This document shows positions 40,963-55,000 of a stretch of DNA of 64,000 bases, in pieces. Positions within the stretch are counted from its first letter, which is position 1; each line of letters opens with the position of its first letter. Both the position numbers and the translations under genes were made by a program. The stretch is taken from positions 2,428,501 through 2,492,500 of the forward strand of contig OZ059900.1 of assembly GCA_964057225.1 (NCBI GenBank), read 5' to 3'. Below the pieces are notes generated by a model. It worked only from the letters and a program-made list of their open reading frames with translations. It had not been told where the DNA came from and ran no database searches. The stretch is from Auanema rhodensis. Lineage: Eukaryota > Nematoda > Chromadorea > Rhabditida > Rhabditidae.

Positions 40963-43900
40963 GATTTTTGGTACAAAATCTGTAATACTTGTAAATTTTG
41001 ATCATATTTGTTAAGATTTGAGAATCGAACATACAATACACAAAATCAGTCTATTTTTATGAGCTTGCACTGATATATATTCATTTTCATCAAAAAAGGT
41101 CGAAAATAGAAAGAATTTTTGAAATTTCCGAGTTTTGAGTCTAATTTGGCTAAATCGCTCATATATATGATCAAAAGCATAGTTTTACTGTCTATGATAA
41201 CAAAAGTCATCAATTAAACGCTAGTGATATTTAAATACTGATTTTCGCTCAAGTAGCATTACTACACTAAGTATGGTCGTTTTTATGCCTTTAACACCAT
41301 ATACTCACCGATTTTTGGTACAAAATCTGTAATACTTGTAAATTTTGATCATATTTGTTAAGATTTGATAATCGAACATACAATACACAAAATCAGTCTA
41401 TTTTTATGAGCTTGCACTGATATATATTCATTTTCATCAAAAAAGGTCGAAAATAGAAAGAATTTTTGAAATTTCCGAGTTTTGAGTCCAATTTGGCTAA
41501 ATCGCTCATATATAAGATCAAAAGCATAGTTTTATTGTCTATAACAACAAAAGTCATCAATTAAACGCTAGTGATGTTTAAATACTGATTTTCACTCAAA
41601 TAGCATTACTACACTAAGTATGGTCGTTTTTATGCCTTTAACACCATATACTCACCGATTTTTGGTACAAAATCTGTAATACTTGTAAATTTTGATCATA
41701 TTCGTTAAGATTCGAGAATCAAACACATAATACACGAAATAAGTCTAGTTTTACAAGTTTGCACTGATATTTATTCATTTTGATCAAAAAAGGTCGAAAA
41801 TAGAAAGAATTTTTGAAATTTCCGAGTTTTGAGTCCAATTTGGCTAAATCGCTCATATATAAGATCAAAAGCATAGTTTTATTGTCTATAACAACAAAAG
41901 TCATCAATTAAACGCTAGTGATATTTAAATACTGATTTTCGCTCAAGTAGCATTACTACACTAAGTATGGTCGTTTTTATGCCTTTAACACCATATACTC
42001 ACCGATTTTTGGTACAAAATCTGTAATACTTGTAAATTTTGATCATATTTGTTAAGATTTGAGAATCGAACATACAATACACAAAATCAGTCTATTTTTA
42101 TGAGCTTGCACTGATATATATTCATTTTCATCAAAAAAGGTCGAAAATAGAAAGAATTTTTGAAATTTCCGAGTTTTGAGTCTAATTTGGCTAAATCGCT
42201 CATATATATGATCAGAAGCATAGTTTTATTGTCTATGACAACAAAAATCATCAATTAAACGCTAGTGATGTTTAAATACTGATTTTCGCTCAAATAGCAT
42301 TACTACACTAAGTATGGTCGTTTTTATGCCTTTAACACCATATACTCACCGATTTTTGGTACAAAATCTGTAATACTTGTAAATTTTGATCATATTCGTT
42401 AAGATTCGAGAATCAAACACATAATACACGAAATAAGTCTAGTTTTACAAGTTTGCACTGATATTTATTCATTTTGATCAAAAAAGGTCGAAAATAGAAA
42501 GAATTTTTGAAATTTCCGAGTTTTGAGTCTAATTTGGCTAAATCGCTCATATATATGATCAGAAGCATAGTTTTATTGTCTATGACAACAAAAATCATCA
42601 ATTAAACGCTAGTGATGTTTAAATACTGATTTTCGCTCAAATAGCATTACTACACTAAGTATGATCGTTTTTATGCCTTTAACACCATATACTCACCGAT
42701 TTTTGGTACAAAATCTGTAATACTTGTAAATTTTGATCATATTTGTTAAGATTCGAGAATCAAACACATAATACACAAAATAAGTCTATTTTTACAAGTT
42801 TGCACTGATATTTATTCATTTTGATCAAAAAAGGTCGAAAATAGAAAGAATTTTTGAAATTTCCGAGTTTTGAGTCCAATTTGGCTAAATCGCTCATATA
42901 TATGATCAAAAGCATAGTTTTATTGTCTATAACAACAAAAGTCATCAATTAAACGCTAGTGATGTTTAAATACTGAATTTCGCTCAAATAGCATGACTAC
43001 ACTAAGTATGGTCGTTTTTATGCCTTTAACACCATATACTCACCGATTTTTGGTACAAAATCTGTAATACTCGTAAATTTTGATCATATTCGTTAAGATT
43101 TGAGAATCAAACATACAATACACAAAATCAGTCTATTTTTATGAGCTTGCACTGATATATATTCATTTTGATCAAAAAAGGTCGAAAATAGAAAGAATTT
43201 TTGAAATTTCCGAGTTTTGAGTCTAATTTGGCTAAATCGCTCATATATATGATCAAAAGCATAGTTTTACTGTCTATGATAACAAAAGTTTTCAAATATA
43301 CACTAATAATGATTAAATCACTGAATTTCACTCAAATAGCATTACTACACTAAGTATGGTCGTTTTTATGCCTTTAACACCATATACTCACCGATTTTTG
43401 GTACAAAATCTGTAATACTTGTAAATTTTGATCATATTTGTTAAGATTCGAGAATCAAACACATAATACACAAAATAAGTCTATTTTTACAAGTTTGCAC
43501 TGATATTTATTCATTTTGATCAAAAAAGGTCGAAAATAGAAAGAATTTTTGAAATTTCCGAGTTTTGAGTCCAATTTGGCTAAATCGCTCATATATATGA
43601 TCAAAAGCATAGTTTTATTGTCTATAACAACAAAAGTCATCAATTAAACGCTAGTGATGTTTAAATACTGAATTTCGCTCAAATAGCATGACTACACTAA
43701 GTATGGTCGTTTTTATGCCTTTAACACCATATACTCACCGATTTTTGGTACAAAATCTGTAATACTCGTAAATTTTGATCATATTCGTTAAGATTTGAGA
43801 ATCAAACATACAATACACAAAATCAGTCTATTTTTATGAGCTTGCACTGATATATATTCATTTTGATCAAAAAAGGTCGAAAATAGAAAGAATTTTTGAA

Positions 43901-46900
43901 ATTTCCGAGTTTTGAGTCTAATTTGGCTAAATCGCTCATATATATGATCAAAAGCATAGTTTTATTGTCTATGACAACAAAAGTCATCAATTAAACGCTA
44001 GTGATGTTTAAATACTGAATTTCGCTCAAATAGCATTACTACACTAAGTATGGTCGTTTTTATGCCTTTAACACCATATACTCACCGATTTTTGGTACAA
44101 AATCTGTAATACTCGTAAATTTTGTTCATATTCGGTGAGATTCGAGAATCAAACACACAATACACGAAATAAGTTTATTTTGACGAGTTTGCACTGGTAT
44201 TTATTCATTTTGATCAAAAAAGGTCGAAAATAGAAAGAATTTTTGAATTTTCCGAGTTTTGAGTCCAATTGGGCTAAATCGCTCATATATATGATCAGAA
44301 GCATAGTTTTATTGTCTATGACAACAAAAATCATCAATTAAACGCTAGTGATGTTCAAATACTGATTTTCGCTCAAATAGCATTACTACACTAAGTATGG
44401 TCGTTTTTATGCCTTTAACACCATATACTCACCGATTTTTGGTACAAAATCTGTAATACTCGTAAAATTTGATCATATTTGTTAAGATTTGAGAATCAAA
44501 CACACAATACACAAAATCAGTCTATTTTTATGAGTTTACACTGATATATATTCATTTTCATCAAAAAAGGTCGAAAATAGAAAGAATTTTTGAATTTTCC
44601 GAGTTTTGAGTCGAATTGGGCTAAATCGCTCATATATATGATCAAAAGCATAGTTTTACTGTCTATGATAACAAAAGTCATCAATTAAACGCTAGTGATG
44701 TTTAAATACTGAATTTCGCTCAAATAGCATTACTACACTAAGTATGGTCGTTTTTATGCCTTTAACACCATATACTCACCGATTTTTGGTACAAAATCTG
44801 TAATACTCGTAAATTTTGATCATATTCGGTGAGATTCGAGAATCAAACACATAATACACGAAATAAGTCTAGTTTTACAAGTTTGCACTGATATTTATTC
44901 ATTTTGATCAAAAAAGATCGAAAATAGAAAGAATTTTTGAAATTTCCGAGTTTTGAGTCTAATTTGGCTAAATCGCTCATATATATGATCAGAAGCATAG
45001 TTTTATTGTCTATGACAACAAAAATCATCAATTAAACGCTAGTGATGTTTAAATACTGATTTTCGCTCAAATAGCATTACTACACTAAGTATGGTCGTTT
45101 TTATGCCTTTAACACCATATACTCACCGATTTTTGGTACAAAATCTGTAATACTCGTAAAATTTGATCATATTTGTTAAGATTTGAGAATCAAACACACA
45201 ATACACAAAATCAGTATATTTTTATGAGTTTACACTGATATATATTCATTTTGATCAAAAAAGGTCGAAAATAGAAAGAATTTTTGAATTTTCCGAGTTT
45301 TGAGTCCAATTGGGCTAAATCGCTCATATATATGATCAAAAGCATAGTTTTATTGTCTATAACAACAAAAGTCATCAATTAAACGCTAGTGATGTTTAAA
45401 TACTGAATTTCGCTCAAATAGCATTACTACACTAAGTATGGTCGTTTTTATGCCTTTAACACCATATACTCACCGATTTTTGGTACAAAATCTGTAATAC
45501 TCGTAAATTTTGATCATATTCGTTAAGATTTGAGAATCAAACATACAATACACAAAATCAGTCTATTTTTATGAGCTTGCACTGATATATATTCATTTTG
45601 ATCAAAAAAGGTCGAAAATAGAAAGAATTTTTGAAATTTCCGAGTTTTGAGTCTAATTTGGCTAAATCGCTCATTTATATGATCAAAAGCATAGTTTTAT
45701 TGTCTATGACAACAAAAATCATCAATTAAACGCTAGTGATGTTTAAATACTGATTTTCGCTCAAATAGCATTACTACACTAAGTATGGTCGTTTTTATGC
45801 CTTTAACACCATATACTCACCGATTTTTGGTACAAAATCTGTAATACTCGTAAAATTTGATCATATTTGTTAAGATTTGAGAATCAAACACACAATACAC
45901 AAAATCAGTCTATTTTTATGAGTTTACACTGATATATATTCATTTTGATCAAAAAAGGTCGAAAATAGAAAGAATTTTTGAATTTTCCGAGTTTTGAGTC
46001 CAATTGGGCTAAATCGCTCATATATATGATCAAAAGCATAGTTTTATTGTCTATAACAACAAAAGTCATCAATTAAACGCTAGTGATGTTTAAATACTGA
46101 ATTTCGCTCAAATAGCATTACTACACTAAGTATGGTCGTTTTTATGCCTTTAACACCATATACTCACCGATTTTTGGTACAAAATCTGTAATACTCGTAA
46201 ATTTTGATCATATTCGTTAAGATTTGAGAATCAAACATACAATACACAAAATCAGTCTATTTTTATGAGCTTGCACTGATATATATTCATTTTGATCAAA
46301 AAAGGTCGAAAATAGAAAGAATTTTTGAAATTTCCGAGTTTTGAGTCTAATTTGGCTAAATCGCTCATTTATATGATCAAAAGCATAGTTTTATTGTCTA
46401 TGACAACAAAAGTCATCAATTAAACGCTAGTGATGTTTAAATACTGAATTTCGCTCAAATAGCATTACTACACTAAGTATGGTCGTTTTTATGCCTTTAA
46501 CACCATATACTCACCGATTTTTGGTACAAAATCTGTAATACTCGTAAATTTTGATCATATTCGGTGAGATTCGAGAATCAAACACACAATACACGAAATA
46601 AGTTTATTTTGACGAGTTTGCACTGGTATTTATTCATTTTGATCAAAAAAGGTCGAAAATAGAAAGAATTTTTGAATTTTCCGAGTTTTGAGTCCAATTG
46701 GGCTAAATCGCTCATATATAAGATCAAAAGCATAGTTTTATTGTCTATAACAACAAAAGTCATCAATTAAACGCTAGTGAGGTTTAAATACTGAATTTCG
46801 CTCAAATAGCATTACTACACTAAGTATGGTCGTTTTTATGCCTTTAACACCATATACTCACCGATTTTTGGTACAAAATCTGTAATACTCGTAAATTTTG

Positions 46901-49900
46901 ATCATATTCGGTGAGATTCGAGAATCAAACACACAATACACGAAATAAGTTTATTTTGACGAGTTTGCACTGGTATTCATTCATTTTGATCAAAAAAGGT
47001 CGAAAATAGAAAGAATTTTTGAATTTTCCGAGTTTTGAGTCCAATTGGGCTAAATCGCTCATATATATGATCAAAAGCATAGTTTTACTGTCTATGATAA
47101 CAAAAGTCTTCAAATATACACTAATAATGATTGAATCACTGAATTTCACTCAAATAGCATTACTACACTAAGTATGGTCGTTTTTATGCCTTTAACACCA
47201 TATACTCACCGATTTTTGGTACAAAATCTGTAATACTCGTAAAATTTGATCATATTTGTTAAGATTTGAGAATCAAACACACAATACACAAAATCAGTCT
47301 ATTTTTATGAGTTTACACTGATATATATTCATTTTCATCAAAAAAGGTCGAAAATAGAAAGAATTTTTGAAATTTCCGAGTTTTGAGTCGAATTGGGCTA
47401 AATCGCTCATATATATGATCAAAAGCATAGTTTTACTGTCTATGATAACAAAAGTCTTCAAATATACACTAATAATGATTAAATCACTGAATTTCACTCA
47501 AATAGCATTACTACACTAAGTATGGTCGTTTTTATGCCTTTAACACCATATACTCACCGATTTTTGGTACAAAATCTGTAATACTCGTAAATTTTCATCA
47601 TATCCGTTAAGATTCGAGAATCAAACACACAATACACGAAATAAGTTTATTTTTACGAGTTTGCACTGATATTTATTCATTTTGATCAAAAAAGGTCGAA
47701 AATAGAAAGAATTTTTGAATTTTCCGAGTTTTGAGTCCAATTGGGCTAAATCGCTCATATATATGATCAAAAGCATAGTTTTATTGTCTATAACAACAAA
47801 AGTCATCAATTAAACGCTAGTGATGTTTAAATACTGAATTTCGCTCAAATAGCATGACTACACTAAGTATGGTCGTTTTTATGCCTTTAACACCATATAC
47901 TCACCGATTTTTGGTACAAAATCTGTAATACTCGTAAATTTTGATCATATTCGTTAAGATTTGAGAATCAAACATACAATACACAAAATCAGTCTATTTT
48001 TATGAGCTTGCACTGATATATATTCATTTTGATCAAAAAAAGTCGAAAATAGAAAGAATTTTTGAAATTTCCGAGTTTTGAGTCTAATTTGGCTAAATCG
48101 CTCATATATATGATCAAAAACATAGTTTTATTGTCTATGACAACAAAAGTCATCAATTAAACGCTAGTGATGTTTAAATACTGAATTTCGCTCAAATAGC
48201 ATTACTACACTAAGTATGGTCGTTTTTATGCCTTTAACACCATATACTCACCGATTTTTGGTACAAAATCTGTAATACTCGTAAATTTTGATCATATCCG
48301 TTAAGATTCGAGAATCAAACACACAATACACGAAATAAGTTTATTTTTACGAGTTTGCACTGGTATTTATTCATTTTGATCAAAAAAGGTCGAAAATAGA
48401 AAGAATTTTTGAAATTTCCGAGTTTTGAGTCTAATTTGGCTAAATCGCTCATATATATGATCAAAAGCATAGTTTTACTGTCTATGATAACAAAAGTCCT
48501 CAAATATACACTAATAATGATTGAATCACTGAATTTCACTCAAATAGCATTACTACACTAAGTATGGTCGTTTTTATGCCTTTAACACCATATACTCACC
48601 GATTTTTGGTACAAAATCTGTAATACTCGTAAATTTTGTTCATATTCGGTGAGATTCGAGAATCAAACACACAATACACGAAATAAGTTTATTTTGACGA
48701 GTTTGCACTGGTATTTATTCATTTTGATCAAAAAAGGTCGAAAATAGAAAGAATTTTTGAATTTTCCGAGTTTTGAGTCCAATTGGGCTAAATCGCTCAT
48801 ATATATGATCAAAAGCATAGTTTTATTGTCTATAACAACAAAAGTCATCAATTAAACGCTAGTGATGTTTAAATACTGAATTTCGCTCAAATAGCATTAC
48901 TACACTAAGTATGGTCGTTTTTATGCCTTTAACACCATATACTCACCGATTTTTGGTACAAAATCTGTAATACTCGTAAATTTTGATCATATTCGTTAAG
49001 ATTTGAGAATCAAACATACAATACACAAAATCAGTCTATTTTTATGAGCTTGCACTGATATATATTCATTTTGATCAAAAAAGGTCGAAAATAGAAAGAA
49101 TTTTTGAAATTTCCGAGTTTTGAGTCTAATTTGGCTAAATCGCTCATATATATGATCAAAAGCATAGTTTTATTGTCTATGACAACAAAAGTCATCAATT
49201 AAACGCTAGTGATGTTTAAATACTGAATTTCGCTCAAATAGCATTACTACACTAAGTATGGTCGTTTTTATGCCTTTAACACCATATACTCACCGATTTT
49301 TGGTACAAAATCTGTAATACTCGTAAATTTTGATCATATTCGGTGAGATTCGAGAATCAAACACACAATACACGAAATAAGTTTATTTTGACGAGTTTGC
49401 ACTGGTATTTATTCATTTTGATCAAAAAAGGTCGAAAATAGAAAGAATTTTTGAATTTTCCGAGTTTTGAGTCCAATTGGGCTAAATCGCTCATATATAT
49501 GATCAAAAGCATAGTTTTACTGTCTATGATAACAAAAGTCTTCAAATATACACTAATAATGATTGAATCACTGAATTTCACTCAAATAGCATTACTACAC
49601 TAAGTATGGTCGTTTTTATGCCTTTAACACCATATACTCACCGATTTTTGGTACAAAATCTGTGATACTCGTAAATTTTGATCATATTCGGTGAGATTCG
49701 AGAATCGAACACACAATACACAAAATAAGTCTATTTTTACGAGTTTGCACTGATATTTATTCATTTTGATCAAAAAAGGTCGAAAATAGAAAGAATTTTT
49801 GAAATTTCCGAGTTTTGAGTCTAATTTGGCTAAATCGCTCATATATATAATCAAAAGCATAGTTTTACTGTCTATGATAACAAAAGTCTTCAAATATACA

Positions 49901-50686
49901 CTAATAATGTGTAAATCACTGAATTTCACTCAAATAGCTTTACTACACTAAGTATGGTCGTTTTTATGCCTTTAACACCATATACTCACCGATTTTTGGT
50001 ACAAAATCTGTAATACTTGTAAATTTTGATCATATTCGTTAAGATTTGAGAATCAAACATACAATACACAAAATCAGTCTATTTTTATGAGCTTGCACTG
50101 ATATATATTCATTTTGATCAAAAAAGGTCGAAAATAGAAAGAATTTTTGAATTTTCCGAGTTTTGAGTCCAATTGGGCTAAATCGCTCATATATATGATC
50201 AAAAGCATAGTTTTACTGTCTATGATAACAAAAGTCTTCAAATATACACTTATAATGTGTAAATCACTGAATTTCACTCAAATAGCTTTACTACACTAAG
50301 TATGGTCGTTTTTATGCCTTTAACACCATATACTCACCGATTTTTGGTACAAAATCTGTAATACTTGTAAATTTTGATCATATTTGTTAAGATTCGAGAA
50401 TCAAACACATAATACACAAAATAAGTCTATTTTTACAAGTTTGCACTGATATTTATTCATTTTGATCAAAAAAGGTCGAAAATAGAAAGAATTTTTGAAT
50501 TTTCCGAGTTTTGAGTCCAATTGGGCTAAATCGCTCATATATATGATCAAAAGCATAGTTTCACTGTCTATGATAACAAAAGTCTTCAAATATACACTAG
50601 TAATGATTAAATCACTGAATTTCACTCAAATAGCTTTACTACACTAAGTATGGTCGTTTTTATGCCTTTAACACCATATACTCACC
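40963..50686 (+). repeat. Region 5: copy IV of the ~10-kb higher-order repeat, 28 monomers, 9,724 bp
   Basis: This copy abuts copy III in the same orientation and repeats its monomer order. The offset is 10,071 bases up to monomer 46516 and 9,724 bases from 46863 on, because exactly one 347-bp monomer is missing. Differences noted by eye are very few: a at 41594 (g at 31523), a at 44917 (g at 34846) and the lost monomer. Shared private markers are at 42664, 43290, 45216, 48041 and 48120. The near identity indicates a recent tandem duplication. Confidence 0.92.
46516..46862 (+). repeat. Hybrid monomer marking an exact one-monomer deletion
   Basis: In copy III, two monomers occupy 36445-37138: an H6 unit with atataagatc and ctataacaac, and an H5 unit with the private gtgaggttt tail. 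Copy IV has one monomer here, with the H6 left part including the a at 46749 of ctataacaac, and the gtgaggttt tail of the H5 unit from g 46781. The crossover is confined to 46750-46780, 31 bases identical in both parents. The loss is exactly 347 bp and in register. Confidence 0.93.
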
Positions 50687-52077
50687 GATTTTTGGTACAA
50701 AATCTGTAATACTCGTAAATTTTGATCATATCCGTTAAGATTCGAGAATCAAACACACAATACACGAAATAAGTTTATTTTTACGAGTCTGCACTGATAT
50801 TTATTCATTTTGATCAAAAAAGGTCGAAAATAGAAAGAATTTTTGAAATTTCCGAGTTTTGAGTCTAATTTGGCTAAATCGCTCATATATATGATCAAAA
50901 GCATAGTTCTATTGTCTATAACAACAAAAGTCTTTGATTAAACGCTAGTGATGTTTTAATACTGAATTTTGCTCAAATAGCATTACTACACTAAGTATGG
51001 TCGTTTTTATGCCTTTAACACCATATACTCACCGATTTTTGGTACAAAATCTGTAATACTTGTAAATTTTGATCATATTCGTTAAGATTCGAAAATCAAA
51101 CACACAATACACGAAATAAGTTTATTTTTACAAGTTTGCACTGATATTTATTCATTTTGATCGAAAAAGGTCGAAAATAGAAAGAATTTTTGAAATTTCC
51201 GAGTTTTGAGTCTAATTTGGCTAAATCGCTCATATATATGATCAGAAGCATAGGTGTATTGTCTATGACAACAAAAGTCATTAATTAAACACTAATGATG
51301 TTTAAATCACTAAATTTCGCTCTAATAGCATTACTACACTAAGTATGGTCGTTTTTATACCTTCAACACCATATACTCACCGATTTTTGGTACAAAATCT
51401 GTGATACTCGTAAATTTTGATCATATTCGTTAAGATTTGAGAATCAAACACACAATACACAATATCAGTCTATTTTTATGAGCTTGCACTGATATATATT
51501 CATTTTGATCAAAAAAGGTCGAAAATAGAAAGAATTTTTGAATTTTCCGAGTTTTGAGTCCAATTGGGCTAAATCGCTCATATATATGATCAAAAGCATA
51601 GTTTTACTGTCTATGATAACAAAAGTCTTCAAATATACACTAATAATGATTGAATCACTGAATTTCACTCAAATAGCATTACTACACTAAGTATGGTCGT
51701 TTTTATGCCTTTAACACCATATACTCACCGATTTTTGGTACAAAATCTGTAATACTCGTAAATTTTGATCATATTCGTTAAGATTTGAGAATCAAACATA
51801 CAATACACAAAATCAGTCTATTTTTATGAGCTTGCACTGATATATATTCATTTTGATCAAAAAAGGTCGAAAATAGAAAGAATTTTTGAATTTTCCGAGT
51901 TTTGAGTCTAATTTGGCTAAATCGCTCATATATATGATCAAAAGCATAGTTTCACTGTCTATGATAACAAAAGTCTTCAAATATACACTAGTAATGATTA
52001 AATCACTGAATTTCACTCAAATAGCTTTACTACACTAAGTATGGTCGTTTTTATGCCTTTAACACCATATACTCACC
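50687..52077 (+). repeat. Start of region 6: four heterogeneous monomers
   Basis: Monomers 50687 (H8 head, tail with tctttgattaaacg and gttttaatac), 51034 (divergent), 51382 (ctgtgatac head, private cacaatatcag, B tail) and 51730 (H5 head, B tail with tttcactgtc) form a transition from copy IV to the 3-monomer repeat. The tail of 50687 reappears in 52773, 53815, 54857 and 55899, so it is a likely donor of part of that repeat. Confidence 0.75.
51034..51381 (+). repeat. Most divergent monomer in the window (348 bp)
   Basis: It has several changes seen nowhere else: gatcgaaaaagg in conserved block A, cataggtgtattg, gtcattaattaaacac, actaaatttcgctctaat, and two changes in conserved block B (a at 51359, c at 51364). 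The tail mixes A-like and B-like states: aattaaac and gatgtttaaat with actaatgatg and the extra c of aaatcact. It could be an old relic, an intermediate between the two tail families, or a conversion product from an unseen array. Confidence 0.8.
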
Positions 52078-55000
52078 GATTTTTGGTACAAAATCTGTGA
52101 TACTCGTAAATTTTGATCATATTCGGTGAGATTCGAGAATCGAACACACAATACACAAAATAAGTCTATTTTTACGAGTTTGCACTGATATTTATTCATT
52201 TTGATCAAAAAAGGTCGAAAATAGAAAGAATTTTTGAAATTTCCGAGTTTTGAGTCTAATTTGGCTAAATCGCTCATATACATGATCAGAAGCATAGTTT
52301 TATTGTCTATGACAACAAAAATCATCAATTAAACGCTAGTGATGTTTAAATACTGATTTTCGCTCAAATAGCATTACTACACTAAGTATGGTCGTTTTTA
52401 TGCCTTTAACACCATATACTCACCGATTTTTGGTACAAAATCTGTAATACTCGTGAATTTTGATCATATTCGTTAAGATTTGAAAATCAAACACACAATA
52501 AACAAAATCAGTCTATTTTTACAAGTTTGCACTGATATATATTCATTTTGATCAAAAAAGGTCGAAAATAGAAAGAATTTTTGAATTTTCCGAGTTTTGA
52601 GTCCAATTGGGCTAAATCGCTCATATATATGATCAAAAGCATAGTTTTACTGTCTATGATAACAAAAGTCTTCAAATATACACTAGTAATGATTAAATCA
52701 CTGAATTTCACTCAAATAGCTTTACTACACTAAGTATGGTCGTTTTTATGCCTTTAACACCATATACTCACCGATTTTTGGTACAAAATCTGTAATACTC
52801 GTAAATTTTGATCATATCCGTTAAGATTCGAGAATCAAACACACAATACACGAAATAAGTCTATTTTTATGAGCTTGCACTGATATATATTCATTTTGAT
52901 CAAAAAAGGTCGAAAATAGAAAGAATTTTTGAAATTTCCGAGTTTTGAGTCTAATTTGGCTAAATCGCTCATATATATGATCAAAAGCATAGTTCTATTG
53001 TCTATAACAACAAAAGTCTTTGATTAAACGCTAGTGATGTTTTAATACTGAATTTTGCTCAAATAGCATTACTACACTAAGTATGGTCGTTTTTATGCCT
53101 TTAACACCATATACTCACCGATTTTTGGTACAAAATCTGTGATACTCGTAAATTTTGATCATATTCGGTGAGATTCGAGAATCGAACACACAATACACAA
53201 AATAAGTCTATTTTTACGAGTTTGCACTGATATTTATTCATTTTGATCAAAAAAGGTCGAAAATAGAAAGAATTTTTGAAATTTCCGAGTTTTGAGTCTA
53301 ATTTGGCTAAATCGCTCATATACATGATCAGAAGCATAGTTTTATTGTCTATGACAACAAAAATCATCAATTAAACGCTAGTGATGTTTAAATACTGATT
53401 TTCGCTCAAATAGCATTACTACACTAAGTATGGTCGTTTTTATGCCTTTAACACCATATACTCACCGATTTTTGGTACAAAATCTGTAATACTCGTGAAT
53501 TTTGATCATATTCGTTAAGATTTGAAAATCAAACACACAATAAACAAAATCAGTCTATTTTTACAAGTTTGCACTGATATATATTCATTTTGATCAAAAA
53601 AGGTCAAAAATAGAAAGAATTTTTGAATTTTCCGAGTTTTGAGTCCAATTGGGCTAAATCGCTCATATATATGATCAAAAGCATAGTTTTACTGTCTATG
53701 ATAACAAAAGTCTTCAAATATACACTAGTAATGATTAAATCACTGAATTTCACTCAAATAGCTTTACTACACTAAGTATGGTCGTTTTTATGCCTTTAAC
53801 ACCATATACTCACCGATTTTTGGTACAAAATCTGTAATACTCGTAAATTTTGATCATATCCGTTAAGATTCGAGAATCAAACACACAATACACGAAATAA
53901 GTCTATTTTTATGAGCTTGCACTGATATATATTCATTTTGATCAAAAAAGGTCGAAAATAGAAAGAATTTTTGAAATTTCCGAGTTTTGAGTCTAATTTG
54001 GCTAAATCGCTCATATATATGATCAAAAGCATAGTTCTATTGTCTATAACAACAAAAGTCTTTGATTAAACGCTAGTGATGTTTTAATACTGAATTTTGC
54101 TCAAATAGCATTACTACACTAAGTATGGTCGTTTTTATGCCTTTAACACCATATACTCACCGATTTTTGGTACAAAATCTGTGATACTCGTAAATTTTGA
54201 TCATATTCGGTGAGATTCGAGAATCGAACACACAATACACAAAATAAGTCTATTTTTACGAGTTTGCACTGATATTTATTCATTTTGATCAAAAAAGGTC
54301 GAAAATAGAAAGAATTTTTGAAATTTCCGAGTTTTGAGTCTAATTTGGCTAAATCGCTCATATACATGATCAGAAGCATAGTTTTATTGTCTATGACAAC
54401 AAAAATCATCAATTAAACGCTAGTGATGTTTAAATACTGATTTTCGCTCAAATAGCATTACTACACTAAGTATGGTCGTTTTTATGCCTTTAACACCATA
54501 TACTCACCGATTTTTGGTACAAAATCTGTAATACTCGTGAATTTTGATCATATTCGTTAAGATTTGAAAATCAAACACACAATAAACAAAATCAGTCTAT
54601 TTTTACAAGTTTGCACTGATATATATTCATTTTGATCAAAAAAGGTCGAAAATAGAAAGAATTTTTGAATTTTCCGAGTTTTGAGTCCAATTGGGCTAAA
54701 TCGCTCATATATATGATCAAAAGCATAGTTTTACTGTCTATGATAACAAAAGTCTTCAAATATACACTAGTAATGATTAAATCACTGAATTTCACTCAAA
54801 TAGCTTTACTACACTAAGTATGGTCGTTTTTATGCCTTTAACACCATATACTCACCGATTTTTGGTACAAAATCTGTAATACTCGTAAATTTTGATCATA
54901 TCCGTTAAGATTCGAGAATCAAACACACAATACACGAAATAAGTCTATTTTTATGAGCTTGCACTGATATATATTCATTTTGATCAAAAAAGGTCGAAAA

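Noticed and set aside
40963-50686. Copy IV as a pure assembly duplication of copy III
   Set aside because: It has its own substitutions (41594, 44917) and an exact one-monomer deletion with a clean joint. A mis-joined second haplotype cannot be fully excluded without reads spanning 40963.
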